Shown here piece after piece: positions 1-9,031 of a stretch of DNA of 35,671 nt. The notes beneath the pieces were generated by a model. The model made no database searches and was not told the DNA's origin. It worked only from the letters and a program-made list of their open reading frames with translations. Source of the DNA: Thermotogae bacterium (GTDB lineage: Bacteria; Hydrothermota; Hydrothermia; LBFQ01). Location: positions 1 through 35,671 of the forward strand of contig JAADCS010000061.1 of the NCBI GenBank assembly GCA_013154295.1, given 5' to 3'. The position numbers and the translations under genes are program-made. Numbering within the stretch: the stretch's first letter is position 1; every line of letters begins with the position of its first letter.

Positions 1-100
1 AAGATACACCCCCGCCGGCAGACTCACCCTCCCCTTGCCAGCGTGCTTTAAATGATTTGTTTATCCTCGTGGCGAAAAAGGAAAGCAGCAGAACTACCAT
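1..100 (-). CDS. Partial secreted or membrane-anchored protein, N-terminus only
   Basis: An open frame starts at the ATG at 98-100 and runs off the left edge after 33 codons. It begins MVVLLLSFFATRINKSFK, a short hydrophobic stretch followed by basic residues, so it is a signal peptide or membrane anchor. A strong Shine-Dalgarno GGAGG lies at 107-111, six bases before the ATG, and it abuts the TAG stop of the upstream gene, so the two are probably co-transcribed and translationally coupled. Too little is visible to assign a function. Confidence 0.6.
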   Translation of the reverse strand, partial: MVVLLLSFFATRINKSFKARWQGEGESAGGGVS

Positions 101-105
101 GGAGC

Positions 106-112
106 ACCTCCT
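106..112 (-). promoter_or_regulatory. Shine-Dalgarno site for the partial gene at the left edge
   Basis: Minus strand reads AGGAGGTG six bases before the ATG at 100, overlapping the stop codon of the upstream gene. It is one of the canonical SD sites that mark genes inside operons, in contrast to the leaderless first genes. Confidence 0.7.
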
Positions 113-752
113 ACCTCACCAGATACACAGGGCTCAACTCTATCTCGTACTCGTAGGTCCCAAAGGTGTCGGCGAGGGGGGTTATGCCCATAGAGAGCGG
201 GTAAAACTTACCACGGTAAGTGCAGGGAGAACTGGGGTTTAGATATTTATCATAGAACCACGATGGGGGATTGTGGATGTTATAAACACCTTCCAAGGTG
301 TCCATCGGTAGGGTGTCCATGAGAACCCTTATCTCTTTCCAAGTGCTATCAAGCTCCACCTTAAGGAACCATCCGGTACACCAACCCTTGTAAATCAGGT
401 TTGACCCTATATAGTACCTTCCCTTTCCCCTAACGTAGAGCACCAAGTACCTGCCCCAGTCCAGCAGGTCAGGGGGGTAGTCGTAGAGATGGCTACCCAA
501 AAGCGGTTTAAACTCGTAGGTCTTCCAATCTCTTTTGTAGTACTCCCACTTTCCCTTAACATGCATGGGTTGATAACCGTTTAAAACCTTCCACTCTCCC
601 ATCGGTACGGGAATGGAATCGCTAACGGGCAGGGTGTCAAAGTTCTTTACATCCCATCCCGCATATTTGTACTCCACCACACCCCAAGACTTGACTATGC
701 TGTCAGCCATCCTGCTCTCATTAAGTTTGGAAAGGACAAAACAGAATAGCAT
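111..752 (-). CDS. Hypothetical protein, probably exported
   Basis: 213 residues, rich in Tyr and Trp, with no motif I recognise. The N-terminus MLFCFVLSKLNESRMADS has a very short hydrophobic stretch and could be a weak signal peptide. The rest is soluble, with regularly spaced aromatic residues that would suit a beta-rich extracytoplasmic domain. The ATG at 752 lies 8 bases behind a perfect TATAAT, which supports this start. A second gene follows immediately on the same strand. Function unknown. Confidence 0.65.
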   Translation of the reverse strand: MLFCFVLSKLNESRMADSIVKSWGVVEYKYAGWDVKNFDTLPVSDSIPVPMGEWKVLNGYQPMHVKGKWEYYKRDWKTYEFKPLLGSHLYDYPPDLLDWGRYLVLYVRGKGRYYIGSNLIYKGWCTGWFLKVELDSTWKEIRVLMDTLPMDTLEGVYNIHNPPSWFYDKYLNPSSPCTYRGKFYPLSMGITPLADTFGTYEYEIELSPVYLVR

Positions 753-760
753 TAGGCAAA

Positions 761-766
761 ATTATA
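761..766 (-). promoter_or_regulatory. -10 element TATAAT, leaderless start
   Basis: Perfect TATAAT on the minus strand, 8 bases before the ATG at 752. Transcription 6-8 bases past a -10 box would begin at or next to the start codon. No clear -35 box; a weak TTCTCA sits about 18 bases upstream. Confidence 0.65.
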
Positions 767-860
767 CGGCAGAAATGGAAAATGTGAGAAAGATGTTATC
801 CAGACTATTCCGGGGGTAATGCGGTACTGCCCTTGGCCTCTTCCGTGCAGCTACTGTGAT

Positions 861-1736
861 TTACCACCACCTAAAAAAGGACAGATCCAATTTTAAGAAG
901 CTTAAGAGAATTATCAACACGTAGATTAATCCGCTCAAAAGGATATACGGATCACTTAAAAGATCATCCGAAGGCTCACCCTTCCGCAAGTTATGAGTGA
1001 TATGGTAGTACCTAAAGATACCAAAAACCACTACAGGGACCGTTAAAACCATAACCATATCCCTTTTCTCTATCGTGTAGAGCGTATAGACAACCAGTGT
1101 CAGCGTAGCGGAAATATTCATTATCTGGTCAAGATAGTAGATGCTGTAATATCTTAAAGAATCTCTGTGAACACTCCCTTTCTTTCCCAAAAGAAGAAGC
1201 TCATATCTTCGTTTGCCTATGGCCAGAAAAAGCGCTAGGAAAAAAACGGTGAGAAAAAGGTAGATCGAGACCGGAACGCCCACAGCTACAGCCCCAGCTA
1301 CGACCCTCAACACGAAACCGATGGATATGGAGAACACATCAAAGAGCTGTAACCTCTTCAAGAAAAGAGTATAGGCGATATTGTTCAAAACATAAAGTAA
1401 AATAACCCCTCCAAACATCCATCCCAAAGGCCAACTCAAAACCAAAGCCAAAAGCAACAGCGTTACACCCACGGAAATTGCAAAACGTATATCAACCTTC
1501 CCTGAAGGGAGCGGTCGGAAACGTTTTATGGGATGTTCCTTGTCTCTTTCAAGATCCCTTATATCGTTGAAAATGTATATGGCCGAGGATACTACGCAAA
1601 AGGCTAAAAAGGCTATAAGGGCGTTCCATATATTGGTCAAAAGCCATTCCGTAGAACGGGCTGCAAAAAGAAAAGGCACAAAAACGAGGACGTTCTTAAC
1701 CCACTGATGGAGACGTAGAAGACGCAAAATAGACAT
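861..1736 (-). CDS. UbiA-family prenyltransferase, decaprenyl-phosphate phosphoribosyltransferase-like
   Basis: A 292-residue integral membrane protein with about eight hydrophobic segments. It begins MSILRLLRLHQWVKNVLVF, and the RxHQWxKN opening is typical of the phosphoribosyl-polyprenol (DPPR synthase, Rv3806c-like) branch of UbiA. The first Asp-rich motif NDIRDLERDKEHPIKRFRP follows at about residues 64-82 and binds Mg2+ and diphosphate. In that branch a phosphoribosyl group from PRPP is transferred to polyprenyl phosphate, giving a lipid-linked pentose donor for surface polysaccharide. A longer frame opens upstream to 1874, but it overlaps the divergent nuoL start and adds non-hydrophobic sequence, so the ATG at 1736 is preferred. 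A weak -10 (TAAACT, 1744-1749) sits 7 bases ahead. Other UbiA substrates, including archaeal-lipid DGGGP synthase, cannot be excluded from sequence alone. Confidence 0.8.
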   Translation of the reverse strand: MSILRLLRLHQWVKNVLVFVPFLFAARSTEWLLTNIWNALIAFLAFCVVSSAIYIFNDIRDLERDKEHPIKRFRPLPSGKVDIRFAISVGVTLLLLALVLSWPLGWMFGGVILLYVLNNIAYTLFLKRLQLFDVFSISIGFVLRVVAGAVAVGVPVSIYLFLTVFFLALFLAIGKRRYELLLLGKKGSVHRDSLRYYSIYYLDQIMNISATLTLVVYTLYTIEKRDMVMVLTVPVVVFGIFRYYHITHNLRKGEPSDDLLSDPYILLSGLIYVLIILLSFLKLDLSFFRWW

Positions 1737-1815
1737 GGTGCGGAGTTTAAGGTGGTACAGGCTGCATAAGGGAGCGTGTTTCATCACTTTCTTAAGTTGT
1801 CTAGCACATCTCCTG

Positions 1816-1821
1816 TAGAAT
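1816..1821 (+). promoter_or_regulatory. -10 element TAGAAT, leaderless start of nuoL
   Basis: TAGAAT 7 bases before the nuoL ATG at 1829. There is no SD sequence in the gap and no clear -35 at 16-18 bases. Confidence 0.6.
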
Positions 1822-1828
1822 ATCGGCC

Positions 1829-3736
1829 ATGACCACGATAGACCTGTTGGTTTACGTAACCGTGGGAGCACCACTCCTGGGCTTTATTATCAATGGGCTG
1901 TTTGGAAGAAATTTGGGTAAGCTGCCCGGCTGGATAGCTACGCTGATGTTAGCCATCTCTGCCACATCCGGAGGTTATTTAGCCTACAAAGCTCTGTTTG
2001 AGCATCTACACATCAGCAGAGATATATACACGTGGGTGGCCGTGGGTGACCTACACATTCCCGTAGGCTACCTGATAGATCCCCTAACTGGTGTGATGCT
2101 TTTCGTAGTTACTTTTGTCTCCCTTTGGATACATCTGTATTCCATAGGTTATATGGCCCACGATAAGGGATACTGGCGTTACTTCGCCTATCTCAACATG
2201 TTCGTATTCTTCATGCTGTTGCTGGTTTTGGGAAACAACTTCCTCATGACCTTCGTGGGGTGGGAGGGTGTAGGTTTGGCCTCCTACCTCCTCATAGGTT
2301 TCTGGTACTTCAACGATGCCCCCCGTCAGGCGGGTATGAAGGCTTTTGTAGTCAACCGTATAGGAGACGCCGGTTTCCTATTGGGCATGTTTCTCATTTT
2401 CACCCTCTTTGGCTCTCTCAAGTACGAGGAAGTTTTTGCGGCTGTCCTTCAAAATAAGGAAGTGATGGCCTTCTTTATAGCTTTAGCCGGTGTGTTGTTT
2501 TTCATCGCTGCCACCGGTAAATCGGCCCAGATACCGCTCTACGTGTGGTTGCCCGACGCCATGGAGGGTCCCACCCCAGTATCCGCCCTAATACACGCCG
2601 CCACGATGGTGACCGCCGGTGTCTATCTCGTCGCCCGCGCCTCGGCCATTTATTCCTCCGTCGTAGACGTCCCCATCATCTTTGGCCTCTCTGCTCCCAT
2701 GCTGGTTGCTCTCATAGGAGCCTTAACAGCCTTCTTCGCTGCAACAATGGCCCTGGTCAATAACGACCTGAAACGCATACTGGCTTTCTCCACCATCTCT
2801 CAGCTAGGGTACATGTTCGCGGCAGCTGGCATGCTAGGGTACGCCGCCGCCGTTTTCCACCTTTACACACACGCCTTCTTCAAAGCTCTCCTGTTCCTGA
2901 CGGCTGGCTCCGTGATGCACGCTATGCATGACGTTCTAGATATCCAGAGGATGGGAGGGCTGTGGAAGAAACTCCCCTGGACGGGTCTTTTTATGCTTAT
3001 AGGTGGTTTAGCCTTGGCTGCCATCCCTCCGTTCTCCGGCTTTTTCTCCAAGGATGAGATCCTCATAGCTGTGATGAAGAATCAGTTCATCTTCTGGTTG
3101 TTGGTTATAACCGCTTTTATGACCGCCTTCTACATGTTCCGTATGTTCTTTATGGTCTTTTTGGGCAACCCCCGTGACGAACATCTCTACGAACATGCCC
3201 ATGAGAGTCCTCCGATAATGCTCATACCCATGGGAATTTTGGCCATAGGTTCGGTGGTAGTAGGTTTAGTGGGATTGGGTGGTGAGCATAGCCTCTGGGC
3301 CAAAATGCTCCATGGAGTCTTCGTCCTACCGGAGCACGGCCATCATGCTGTCCACTCCTCTTTACCCATGATATTGGGCATAGTGGCTGGTGTCTTAGGT
3401 ATAGGCTTGGCCTACGTAATGTACGTCACCCTTTGGCCCTCCCTACCCTTCATCATGGCCCGCGTCTTCAGGCCCATATATGTGGTCCTATACAACCGCT
3501 ATTGGGTTGATGAGATATACGAGGCCCTCATAGTCAAACCTCTCTGGATCATATCCCGCTGGATCCTCTTCGTGGGGGTAGATAGGGTTCTGATAGATGG
3601 AAGCGTCAACGCCTTGGCTTGGATCTCCTACGGTTTTGGAACCTTCTTCCGTAAATTGCAAACCGGTAACGTACGCACCTACGCCCTCTGGATGGTCCTT
3701 GGCCTTCTAATACTGGTGGGAGTTTTGGCCCTTTAA
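1829..3736 (+). CDS. nuoL: NADH-quinone oxidoreductase subunit L
   Basis: A 635-residue multipass subunit of complex I, in the distal proton-pumping antiporter-like arm. The family signature is complete: MTFVGWEGVGLASYLLIGFW, the helix with VWLPDAMEGPTPVSALIHAA, LKRILAFSTISQLGYMF, then IPPFSGFFSKDEIL before the lateral helix region and the final membrane helix. Length is normal for NuoL. It is the first gene of a unit with tmk, which starts one base after its TAA, and thiC. No other nuo gene adjoins it; nuoD is 20 kb away with its own promoter. Confidence 0.95.
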   Translation: MTTIDLLVYVTVGAPLLGFIINGLFGRNLGKLPGWIATLMLAISATSGGYLAYKALFEHLHISRDIYTWVAVGDLHIPVGYLIDPLTGVMLFVVTFVSLWIHLYSIGYMAHDKGYWRYFAYLNMFVFFMLLLVLGNNFLMTFVGWEGVGLASYLLIGFWYFNDAPRQAGMKAFVVNRIGDAGFLLGMFLIFTLFGSLKYEEVFAAVLQNKEVMAFFIALAGVLFFIAATGKSAQIPLYVWLPDAMEGPTPVSALIHAATMVTAGVYLVARASAIYSSVVDVPIIFGLSAPMLVALIGALTAFFAATMALVNNDLKRILAFSTISQLGYMFAAAGMLGYAAAVFHLYTHAFFKALLFLTAGSVMHAMHDVLDIQRMGGLWKKLPWTGLFMLIGGLALAAIPPFSGFFSKDEILIAVMKNQFIFWLLVITAFMTAFYMFRMFFMVFLGNPRDEHLYEHAHESPPIMLIPMGILAIGSVVVGLVGLGGEHSLWAKMLHGVFVLPEHGHHAVHSSLPMILGIVAGVLGIGLAYVMYVTLWPSLPFIMARVFRPIYVVLYNRYWVDEIYEALIVKPLWIISRWILFVGVDRVLIDGSVNALAWISYGFGTFFRKLQTGNVRTYALWMVLGLLILVGVLAL

Positions 3737-4378
3737 GTGGCACGTTGGGGAAAGTTCATAACCTTTGAAGGGATAGATGGAAGCGGTAAAAGTACCCTTG
3801 CAGGTGGGATATATAGACGTCTATTGGAGTCCTTACCGAAAGAGAGAATCATCCTAACGCACGAACCAGGAGGAACGCCCTTTGCCAACAGCTTGAGGGA
3901 AACCCTATCCAAAAACGTGGATAGGGAACCCATGGCAGAGCTCTTTACTCTCCTGGCCTCCCGGTACGATCACACGAAACGGCTCATAATCCCCGCCTTG
4001 CAGAATGGAAAGGTAGTTCTGTGTGACAGATACAGCGATTCCACCTTCGCTTATCAGGTTTTTGGTAAGGGTCTTGAGTATCACACCGTAGCGCGTTTAA
4101 ACAAGATAGCCACTTTGGGTATCAAACCCAAGCTCACGCTCCTTATAGATATTCCCGTGGAGATCGCCCTCGATCGGCTGGCCGAGAAAGGTAAGCTGGA
4201 TCACTACGAGAGTTTAGATGTCCATTTTTTTGAGAGGGTGAGGTACGGCTATCTCGCTTTGGCTAAGAGGGCCAAAAGACGTATAAAGGTATTAGACGGA
4301 ACCCAATCCAAAGAGAAAATTTTGGACGAAGCGTGGGGGTACGTGTTTGAAGTGGTATTTCCCCAAGGGAGCGTCTGA
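3737..4378 (+). CDS. tmk: dTMP kinase (thymidylate kinase)
   Basis: 213 residues. It phosphorylates dTMP to dTDP with ATP in the cytoplasm. The P-loop GIDGSGKST is at residues 12-20, the substrate motif THEPGGTPF follows, and [11 protein letters not shown] is at about 97-107. The C-terminal half has the LID and helical region of the family. The GTG start directly follows the nuoL stop with no SD visible, so translation is probably coupled to nuoL termination. The pairing with nuoL has no obvious metabolic logic. Confidence 0.93.
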   Translation: MARWGKFITFEGIDGSGKSTLAGGIYRRLLESLPKERIILTHEPGGTPFANSLRETLSKNVDREPMAELFTLLASRYDHTKRLIIPALQNGKVVLCDRYSDSTFAYQVFGKGLEYHTVARLNKIATLGIKPKLTLLIDIPVEIALDRLAEKGKLDHYESLDVHFFERVRYGYLALAKRAKRRIKVLDGTQSKEKILDEAWGYVFEVVFPQGSV

Positions 4379-4385
4379 ACCTCCT

Positions 4386-4391
4386 TAGAAT
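4386..4391 (+). promoter_or_regulatory. -10 element TAGAAT, leaderless start of thiC
   Basis: TAGAAT 10 bases before the thiC ATG, inside the 23-base gap after tmk. The gap is far too short to hold a TPP riboswitch. Confidence 0.55.
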
Positions 4392-4401
4392 TAACATCGC
4401 C

Positions 4402-5748
4402 ATGACACAGCTTGAAGCCGCAAGAAAGGGGAAAATAACCCCTGAAATAGAGAAGGTTGCAAAGGAAGAGGGTCTCCATCCGGAGATCCTCCGCCAAAAG
4501 GTTGCCGAAGGTACCGTTGTAATACCAGCCAACAGGGTGCATCTTTCAAAGAATCTCAAAAGGATAGTTGGGATAGGCGAAGGGCTTCGCACCAAAGTAA
4601 ACGCCAACTTAGGTACGTCCTACGACTACGTCAACGTGGCCGAAGAGGTTCAAAAACTGAAGGTAGCCATGGAAGTCGGTGCTGATACCGTTATGGATCT
4701 ATCCACCGGTGGGAATCTGCGCGCCATACGTCAAACCCTCATGGCCTTGGCCGAAGTACCCTTAGGCAGCGTGCCGGTTTACGAGGCCGAGTTTGAAGCC
4801 GCACGCAAGAAAGGTTCGGTCTTTCACCTGGACGTGGATGACTTTTTACAGGCTATAGAAACCCATGCCAAGGATGGTGTTGACTTTATGACCATACACG
4901 CCGGTATAACTCTTGAGGGCCTACGTTTCATGAAAGAGCAAGGCCGCACCACGTGGATCGTCTCTCGTGGTGGAGGTCTTTTAGCCGCCTGGATGATGTA
5001 TCACAACCGGGAAAATCCCCTCTATGAACACTTTGACGATGTTTTAGACATAATGAAAACCTACGATGTTACAGTCAGCTTAGGCGACTCCCTTCGACCT
5101 GGAAGCATAGCCGACAGTTTCGACAGACCCCAGATACATGAGCTTTTGGTTCTGGGGGAGTTGGTAGACCGAGCACGTAAGGCTGGCGTCCAGGTTATGG
5201 TTGAAGGTCCGGGCCATGTACCCCTCGATGAGATAGAGGCTCAGGTTCTGGCCGAGAAGAAGATATGCAAAGGAGCGCCCTTCTACGTCCTGGGACCTCT
5301 CCCCACCGATGTGGGCGCCGGATGGGATCACATAACCGGAGCCATCGGTGGAGCCTTGGCGGCGGCTTCCGGAGTAGATTTTCTGTGCTACGTTACACCA
5401 GCCGAACACTTAGGCCTGCCTACACCTGAACACGTACGCACTGGCGTGATAGCCTTCCGCATAGCGGCTCACATCGGTGACATAGTTAAAGGTGTGAAAG
5501 GAGCCAAGGAATGGGATCTGGCCATGTCGCGAGCGCGCTATGCTTTAGACTGGGAAGCCCAGCTACGTTTGGCTTTAGATCCGGTTAGAGCCAGAGAGAT
5601 ATTCGAGCAAAGGTCTTCTAAAACCGAAGCATGTTCCATGTGTGGGCCTTTCTGCCCGATGAACCTGATTGAAAAGTTCTTAAAAGATGCTCAAAAGGCA
5701 CGCGAAGAGGTACGCCAAGTCCTTCAGGAGATGGCCCTACGGGAATAG
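4402..5748 (+). CDS. thiC: Phosphomethylpyrimidine synthase
   Basis: 448 residues, the short bacterial form of this radical-SAM-type enzyme, which converts aminoimidazole ribotide to HMP phosphate in thiamine synthesis. The family blocks are clear: [73 protein letters not shown]. The C-terminal [4Fe-4S] Cys motif CSMCGPFC is at about 412-419. Its spacing is C-x2-C-x3-C, one residue shorter than the C-x2-C-x4-C of E. coli and Caulobacter ThiC. Its 3' end overlaps the convergent glycosyltransferase gene by 12 bases. Confidence 0.95.
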   Translation: MTQLEAARKGKITPEIEKVAKEEGLHPEILRQKVAEGTVVIPANRVHLSKNLKRIVGIGEGLRTKVNANLGTSYDYVNVAEEVQKLKVAMEVGADTVMDLSTGGNLRAIRQTLMALAEVPLGSVPVYEAEFEAARKKGSVFHLDVDDFLQAIETHAKDGVDFMTIHAGITLEGLRFMKEQGRTTWIVSRGGGLLAAWMMYHNRENPLYEHFDDVLDIMKTYDVTVSLGDSLRPGSIADSFDRPQIHELLVLGELVDRARKAGVQVMVEGPGHVPLDEIEAQVLAEKKICKGAPFYVLGPLPTDVGAGWDHITGAIGGALAAASGVDFLCYVTPAEHLGLPTPEHVRTGVIAFRIAAHIGDIVKGVKGAKEWDLAMSRARYALDWEAQLRLALDPVRAREIFEQRSSKTEACSMCGPFCPMNLIEKFLKDAQKAREEVRQVLQEMALRE

Positions 5749-6609
5749 ATAAGCGTAAAGACGTTTGAGGTGCTCCTGTAACAGAAAGGACGGGTGAGGG
5801 ATCTTGAGGATGAAGTTCCGTTGGGGAAGTTGCATAAGGTATTTTTTTAAATCCTCTCTTGTGTTGAAGACCCTTCCCAACCCTACCTTCTCCACTAACT
5901 CCGCTGCTCCCCCTGCCCTCTTAAGAACCAGAACCGGTGTTCCGGAGGACATGGCCTCCAGGGTAACATAGGAGAATGATTCATAGCGGGAAGTTACGAG
6001 AAGGAAAGTACTGTCACGATAGAGACGTTTTAGAGCAACCCAGCTCAACCGCCCTAAATACTCCACCCTCCGGGATTTTCCGGAAGTCACCCCTACAACC
6101 ACGAACCTCCACCCTGATAACTCCTCCGCCAACCCCTCAAACGTATCCAAGCCTTTTATCCATGCTTCTCTTCCAACCCACAGTAAAGTCCTGCCTTCAA
6201 CTCGCACTTTTTGAGGAAACCCCTCTTCAAAAGGAAGGTAGATGACCTTTCCCTTCACACCGTAGAGCCTACGGGCAGTTTCAGCCATTGAAAAACTTGG
6301 AAACAGTATTTTTTCAAAATTTTGTAAATATCTTCCAAATTGGATAAATTTTACTAAATATTTTGGATTAAATTCAATTTTACCCTCAAGCATCCTTCTG
6401 CTGACAGATCTAAGACCGTGCATGAAGAAAAACTTTCGGTTGGGAAGCTTCACGACCTCCGGTACAACAGCGTGTAAGAGCAAACTCCACCCTTTTGGGG
6501 GAAGGCCATCTCTCTCAACTTCCCACACTTTTTCACCCACCGACTCAAGTAGATCCAAGTAGCGACCTATACCCCCTGCCCTTCGCTTTACCACATGAAG
6601 GAGTTTCAC
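5737..6609 (-). CDS. Family 4-type glycosyltransferase
   Basis: 290 residues. The C-terminal Rossmann domain has the GT4 signature: [15 protein letters not shown], then [20 protein letters not shown] and a following GGAAELVE, the donor-binding E-x7-E region. The N-terminal half is short for a GT4. It is the last gene of the six-gene minus-strand operon; its GTG start overlaps the lptB stop (GTGA). Together with lptB and the acyltransferase upstream, this suggests assembly of a surface glycolipid, but the sugar donor and acceptor cannot be read from the sequence. A low-GC patch lies at about 6300-6390. Confidence 0.85.
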   Translation of the reverse strand: MKLLHVVKRRAGGIGRYLDLLESVGEKVWEVERDGLPPKGWSLLLHAVVPEVVKLPNRKFFFMHGLRSVSRRMLEGKIEFNPKYLVKFIQFGRYLQNFEKILFPSFSMAETARRLYGVKGKVIYLPFEEGFPQKVRVEGRTLLWVGREAWIKGLDTFEGLAEELSGWRFVVVGVTSGKSRRVEYLGRLSWVALKRLYRDSTFLLVTSRYESFSYVTLEAMSSGTPVLVLKRAGGAAELVEKVGLGRVFNTREDLKKYLMQLPQRNFILKIPHPSFLLQEHLKRLYAYLFP

Positions 6610-7385
6610 ATCCTAAACTTCTCACCCAAATAGAGTTTGCGAGCCTCCGGGTTGTTTATGAGGAATTCGGTGGTACCTTCAAGGAGTATGCGACCCTCGT
6701 AAATGATATAGGCCCTGTCGGTGATCTCCAGCGTTTCACGGACGTTGTGGTCGGTTATTATCACACCGATGTTCATATCCTTGAGTCTTAGAACCATCTC
6801 TTGAATCTCCTCGCGGGTTTTGGGATCAACGGCAGCGAAGGGTTCATCTAAGAGTAGAAACTTCGGTTCTAACACTATCGCCCTGGCCACTTCCACCCTC
6901 CTCCTTTCACCTCCCGAAAGCTGTATACCCAAACTCTTAACCACCTTTTTCAGGTTCAACATATCTACCACCTCTTCGGTTCTCCTTCGCGCCTCCTTGC
7001 GTGGATATCCTCTCATTTCCAAAACACCGTATATGTTGTCCCAAACCGAAAGATACCTAAAAACAGAAGGTTCTTGGGGTAGATAGCCTATACCCATCCT
7101 GGCTCTCTTAAACATCGGAAGCTTAGTTATCTCCTTATCGTCGAGGAACACCTTACCGGAGTTGGGACGTATGGCGCCCACGATCATGTAAAAGGTAGTG
7201 GTCTTGCCAGCACCGTTAGGGCCTAAAAGTCCTACTATCTCACCCTGTCTAACCTCCAAACTGACTTCATTCACCACTCTGCGCTTGCGGTAGATCTTTA
7301 CCAGCTTGTCCGTCCTAAGTACGGAAGACACGGGAGTGATTTTACGGTGGATCTCAAACGTCCAGATAGTGAAAGGCTCTATCAT
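6606..7385 (-). CDS. lptB: LPS export ABC transporter ATP-binding protein
   Basis: A 259-residue ABC ATPase that powers LptFG extraction of lipopolysaccharide from the inner membrane. Walker A is GPNGAGKTT, the signature is LSGGERRRVEVARA, and Walker B is FLLLDEPFAAVDP. The LptB-typical stretches TTTFYMIVGAIRP and YLPQEPSVFRYLSVWDNIYG are present. The start is uncertain: the ATG at 7385 adds about 20 residues before the usual LptB beginning and overlaps the upstream gene by 32 bases, while an in-frame GTG near 7331 would give a canonical N-terminus. No lptA, lptC, lptF or lptG is in the window. Confidence 0.92.
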   Translation of the reverse strand: MIEPFTIWTFEIHRKITPVSSVLRTDKLVKIYRKRRVVNEVSLEVRQGEIVGLLGPNGAGKTTTFYMIVGAIRPNSGKVFLDDKEITKLPMFKRARMGIGYLPQEPSVFRYLSVWDNIYGVLEMRGYPRKEARRRTEEVVDMLNLKKVVKSLGIQLSGGERRRVEVARAIVLEPKFLLLDEPFAAVDPKTREEIQEMVLRLKDMNIGVIITDHNVRETLEITDRAYIIYEGRILLEGTTEFLINNPEARKLYLGEKFRM

Positions 7386-7941
7386 CCAGATCCTTCAAAA
7401 TCTCGGAGGCCTCCTCCGGTGACGAGGGATAGGCCTCTTCAACCAAAACTGCGATTGCTGAAAAGGGCATGGGAACCCGCATCTCATCCCACGAAGGCAA
7501 ATGGTAGGATGAAGAAAAGGCCACACCTACGAAGACCGTACGTACGTTGGCCCTTCTCATGAGTTCAAAGGTTCCTCTTTTAAAATGGAGTTTCGGCCCC
7601 CTTGGACCGTCGGGTGTTATGGCCACATTCCATCCTCCGCGCAAAGCACGCATAGCCTCCACTACTCCTCTAAGGGGTGACTTATACTGTGAAGACCATA
7701 TAACCTCTAACCCCTTGCGACGTACGACTTCTCCTATGAGCTGGCCGTCTCCACTGGGTGACACCATTACTTTTATAGGTGAGTTGCGAAAGATATGGGG
7801 AAGAGGAATAAGATTGCGGTGCCAGAAAAAGAAAAGTGTGGGCCTTCCAACCACGAAAACTTCACCTATTACCTTCACCCGTAGGGAGAGGCAAAGGGTG
7901 TCATATAAGCTAAAGAGGATCTTCCCCACACTAACGTCCAA
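7354..7941 (-). CDS. DUF374-type lysophospholipid/lipid A acyltransferase-like protein
   Basis: 195 residues, resembling the DUF374 acyltransferases often found beside Kdo/lipid A genes. Seen: LFFFWHRNLIPL, SPSGDGQLIGEVVRRKGLEV, the glycerolipid-binding block AITPDGPRGP, and the C-terminal WDEMRVPMPFS typical of the family. It probably transfers an acyl chain to a lipid A-like or phospholipid acceptor at the inner membrane. The TTG start overlaps the end of the upstream DUF4388-like gene, and its own end overlaps lptB, so the genes are co-translated. Confidence 0.82.
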   Translation of the reverse strand: MDVSVGKILFSLYDTLCLSLRVKVIGEVFVVGRPTLFFFWHRNLIPLPHIFRNSPIKVMVSPSGDGQLIGEVVRRKGLEVIWSSQYKSPLRGVVEAMRALRGGWNVAITPDGPRGPKLHFKRGTFELMRRANVRTVFVGVAFSSSYHLPSWDEMRVPMPFSAIAVLVEEAYPSSPEEASEILKDLDDRAFHYLDV

Positions 7942-9031
7942 ATAGAACCGCTATATGTTCCGGTACTCCCTCAAGAACCTTACGTTTGATCTCATCCCAC
8001 CTCCTACCGGTGAAGGAAGCTATTTCATCCTCATACTGCTTGTAAACGTTTTTGGTGAATTCGGCATACTCGTCCGGATAAGGGTTGGTGGGATGGGCGA
8101 AGTTGAGTACTCTATCACTTGCCATTTTAAAGATCATCTCACCGACCAACTTACGGGACTCACCTATAAGTTCGTTGAAGACTTTACGGATGATAGATAT
8201 ATCCTCAAACTTGTACTTGAATACGGGTTCGAGATCTATAACAGGATAGGCATCCACCAACCTACTTCTCTTCTGGAAGTCCTTGAGAAGTTTAGGAGAA
8301 AGTATGGGAGGAATTGCTGGTTTTAAAACCAAGAGTAGCTCTTTTCCATCGGACACCGTGAGTATCCTACCTCCAATCCCATGGGATTCCAAAACTCCCT
8401 CATGCTGCGTTATTCTTTCCAAGTTCCATGCTCCCGCAGGTGTATCTATGGCCACCTTGGAGAGGACGAAATACCCACCCATATAGGGTACGAACTCACC
8501 TTCCAGGAGGTGAAAATGGGCTCTGTGGGTTCTAAGATCATCCAGAAGATCTGTTATAGAGAAATTCTCCCGTAGGGTCCTCAACCCTATAAGGTGTCCA
8601 TCGACCAGTCCTGCCAATACTATCTCTCCCTCTCTGGAAGCGAAGACGCTTAGAAGAGTCCGACCTTCTCTTTCCATCTTAAGTAGGAAATCGTAGAAGT
8701 TATCGAATATCACTTGCGATTTGAGATCCCCACAAACGACCTTGACGTTTATGCTCTCCAAACTGGATACCGGGATTCGTCGTGAGGACGGAACCTCTCC
8801 TTCGTATATTTTCACCTCGTAAGTTATAATATCGTACTTCATAAGCTCTTGCAGAGCATCCAGACCGTGTAGATCTCCGAACTCCACAAATAGTATAGTA
8901 TCCCCTTGAGTGATCAAACGTCCCGTGTCGGTACCCGCGCTTACTCTAAACTCCCACATGAAATCACCCCCGATGTTAGCGCTGGCCTTTATTGCGTTTA
9001 AAAGTGACTCGAAACTTCCCGATTTTTTCAT
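7931..9031 (-). CDS. DUF4388/PATAN-like domain protein of unknown function
   Basis: 366 residues, soluble. The N-terminus (about 5-80) follows the DUF4388 pattern: a short helix, then [19 protein letters not shown], and an [15 protein letters not shown] segment corresponding to the G-x-A-LxxLLxW-x-G-x-F part. A second, looser copy may lie at about 110-190 ([19 protein letters not shown]). The C-terminal 100 residues are helical and unrecognised. DUF4388 proteins often accompany Roadblock proteins and small GTPases in signalling or motility, and a Roadblock gene is at 19862. Its ATG overlaps the yjbQ stop (ATGA). The DUF4388 match is by eye. Confidence 0.55.
   Translation of the reverse strand: MKKSGSFESLLNAIKASANIGGDFMWEFRVSAGTDTGRLITQGDTILFVEFGDLHGLDALQELMKYDIITYEVKIYEGEVPSSRRIPVSSLESINVKVVCGDLKSQVIFDNFYDFLLKMEREGRTLLSVFASREGEIVLAGLVDGHLIGLRTLRENFSITDLLDDLRTHRAHFHLLEGEFVPYMGGYFVLSKVAIDTPAGAWNLERITQHEGVLESHGIGGRILTVSDGKELLLVLKPAIPPILSPKLLKDFQKRSRLVDAYPVIDLEPVFKYKFEDISIIRKVFNELIGESRKLVGEMIFKMASDRVLNFAHPTNPYPDEYAEFTKNVYKQYEDEIASFTGRRWDEIKRKVLEGVPEHIAVLFGR

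Noticed and set aside
819-896. Plus-strand 25-codon frame MRYCPWPLPCSYCDLPPPKK resembling a radical-SAM/HemW N-terminus
   Set aside because: The Cys spacing is C-x5-C-x2-C, not C-x3-C-x2-C. It stops after 25 codons and runs antisense to the UbiA gene end, without a start signal. Chance resemblance is likelier.
1737-1874. N-terminal extension of the UbiA protein to 1874
   Set aside because: It overlaps the divergent nuoL start and promoter, and the added residues are not membrane-like.
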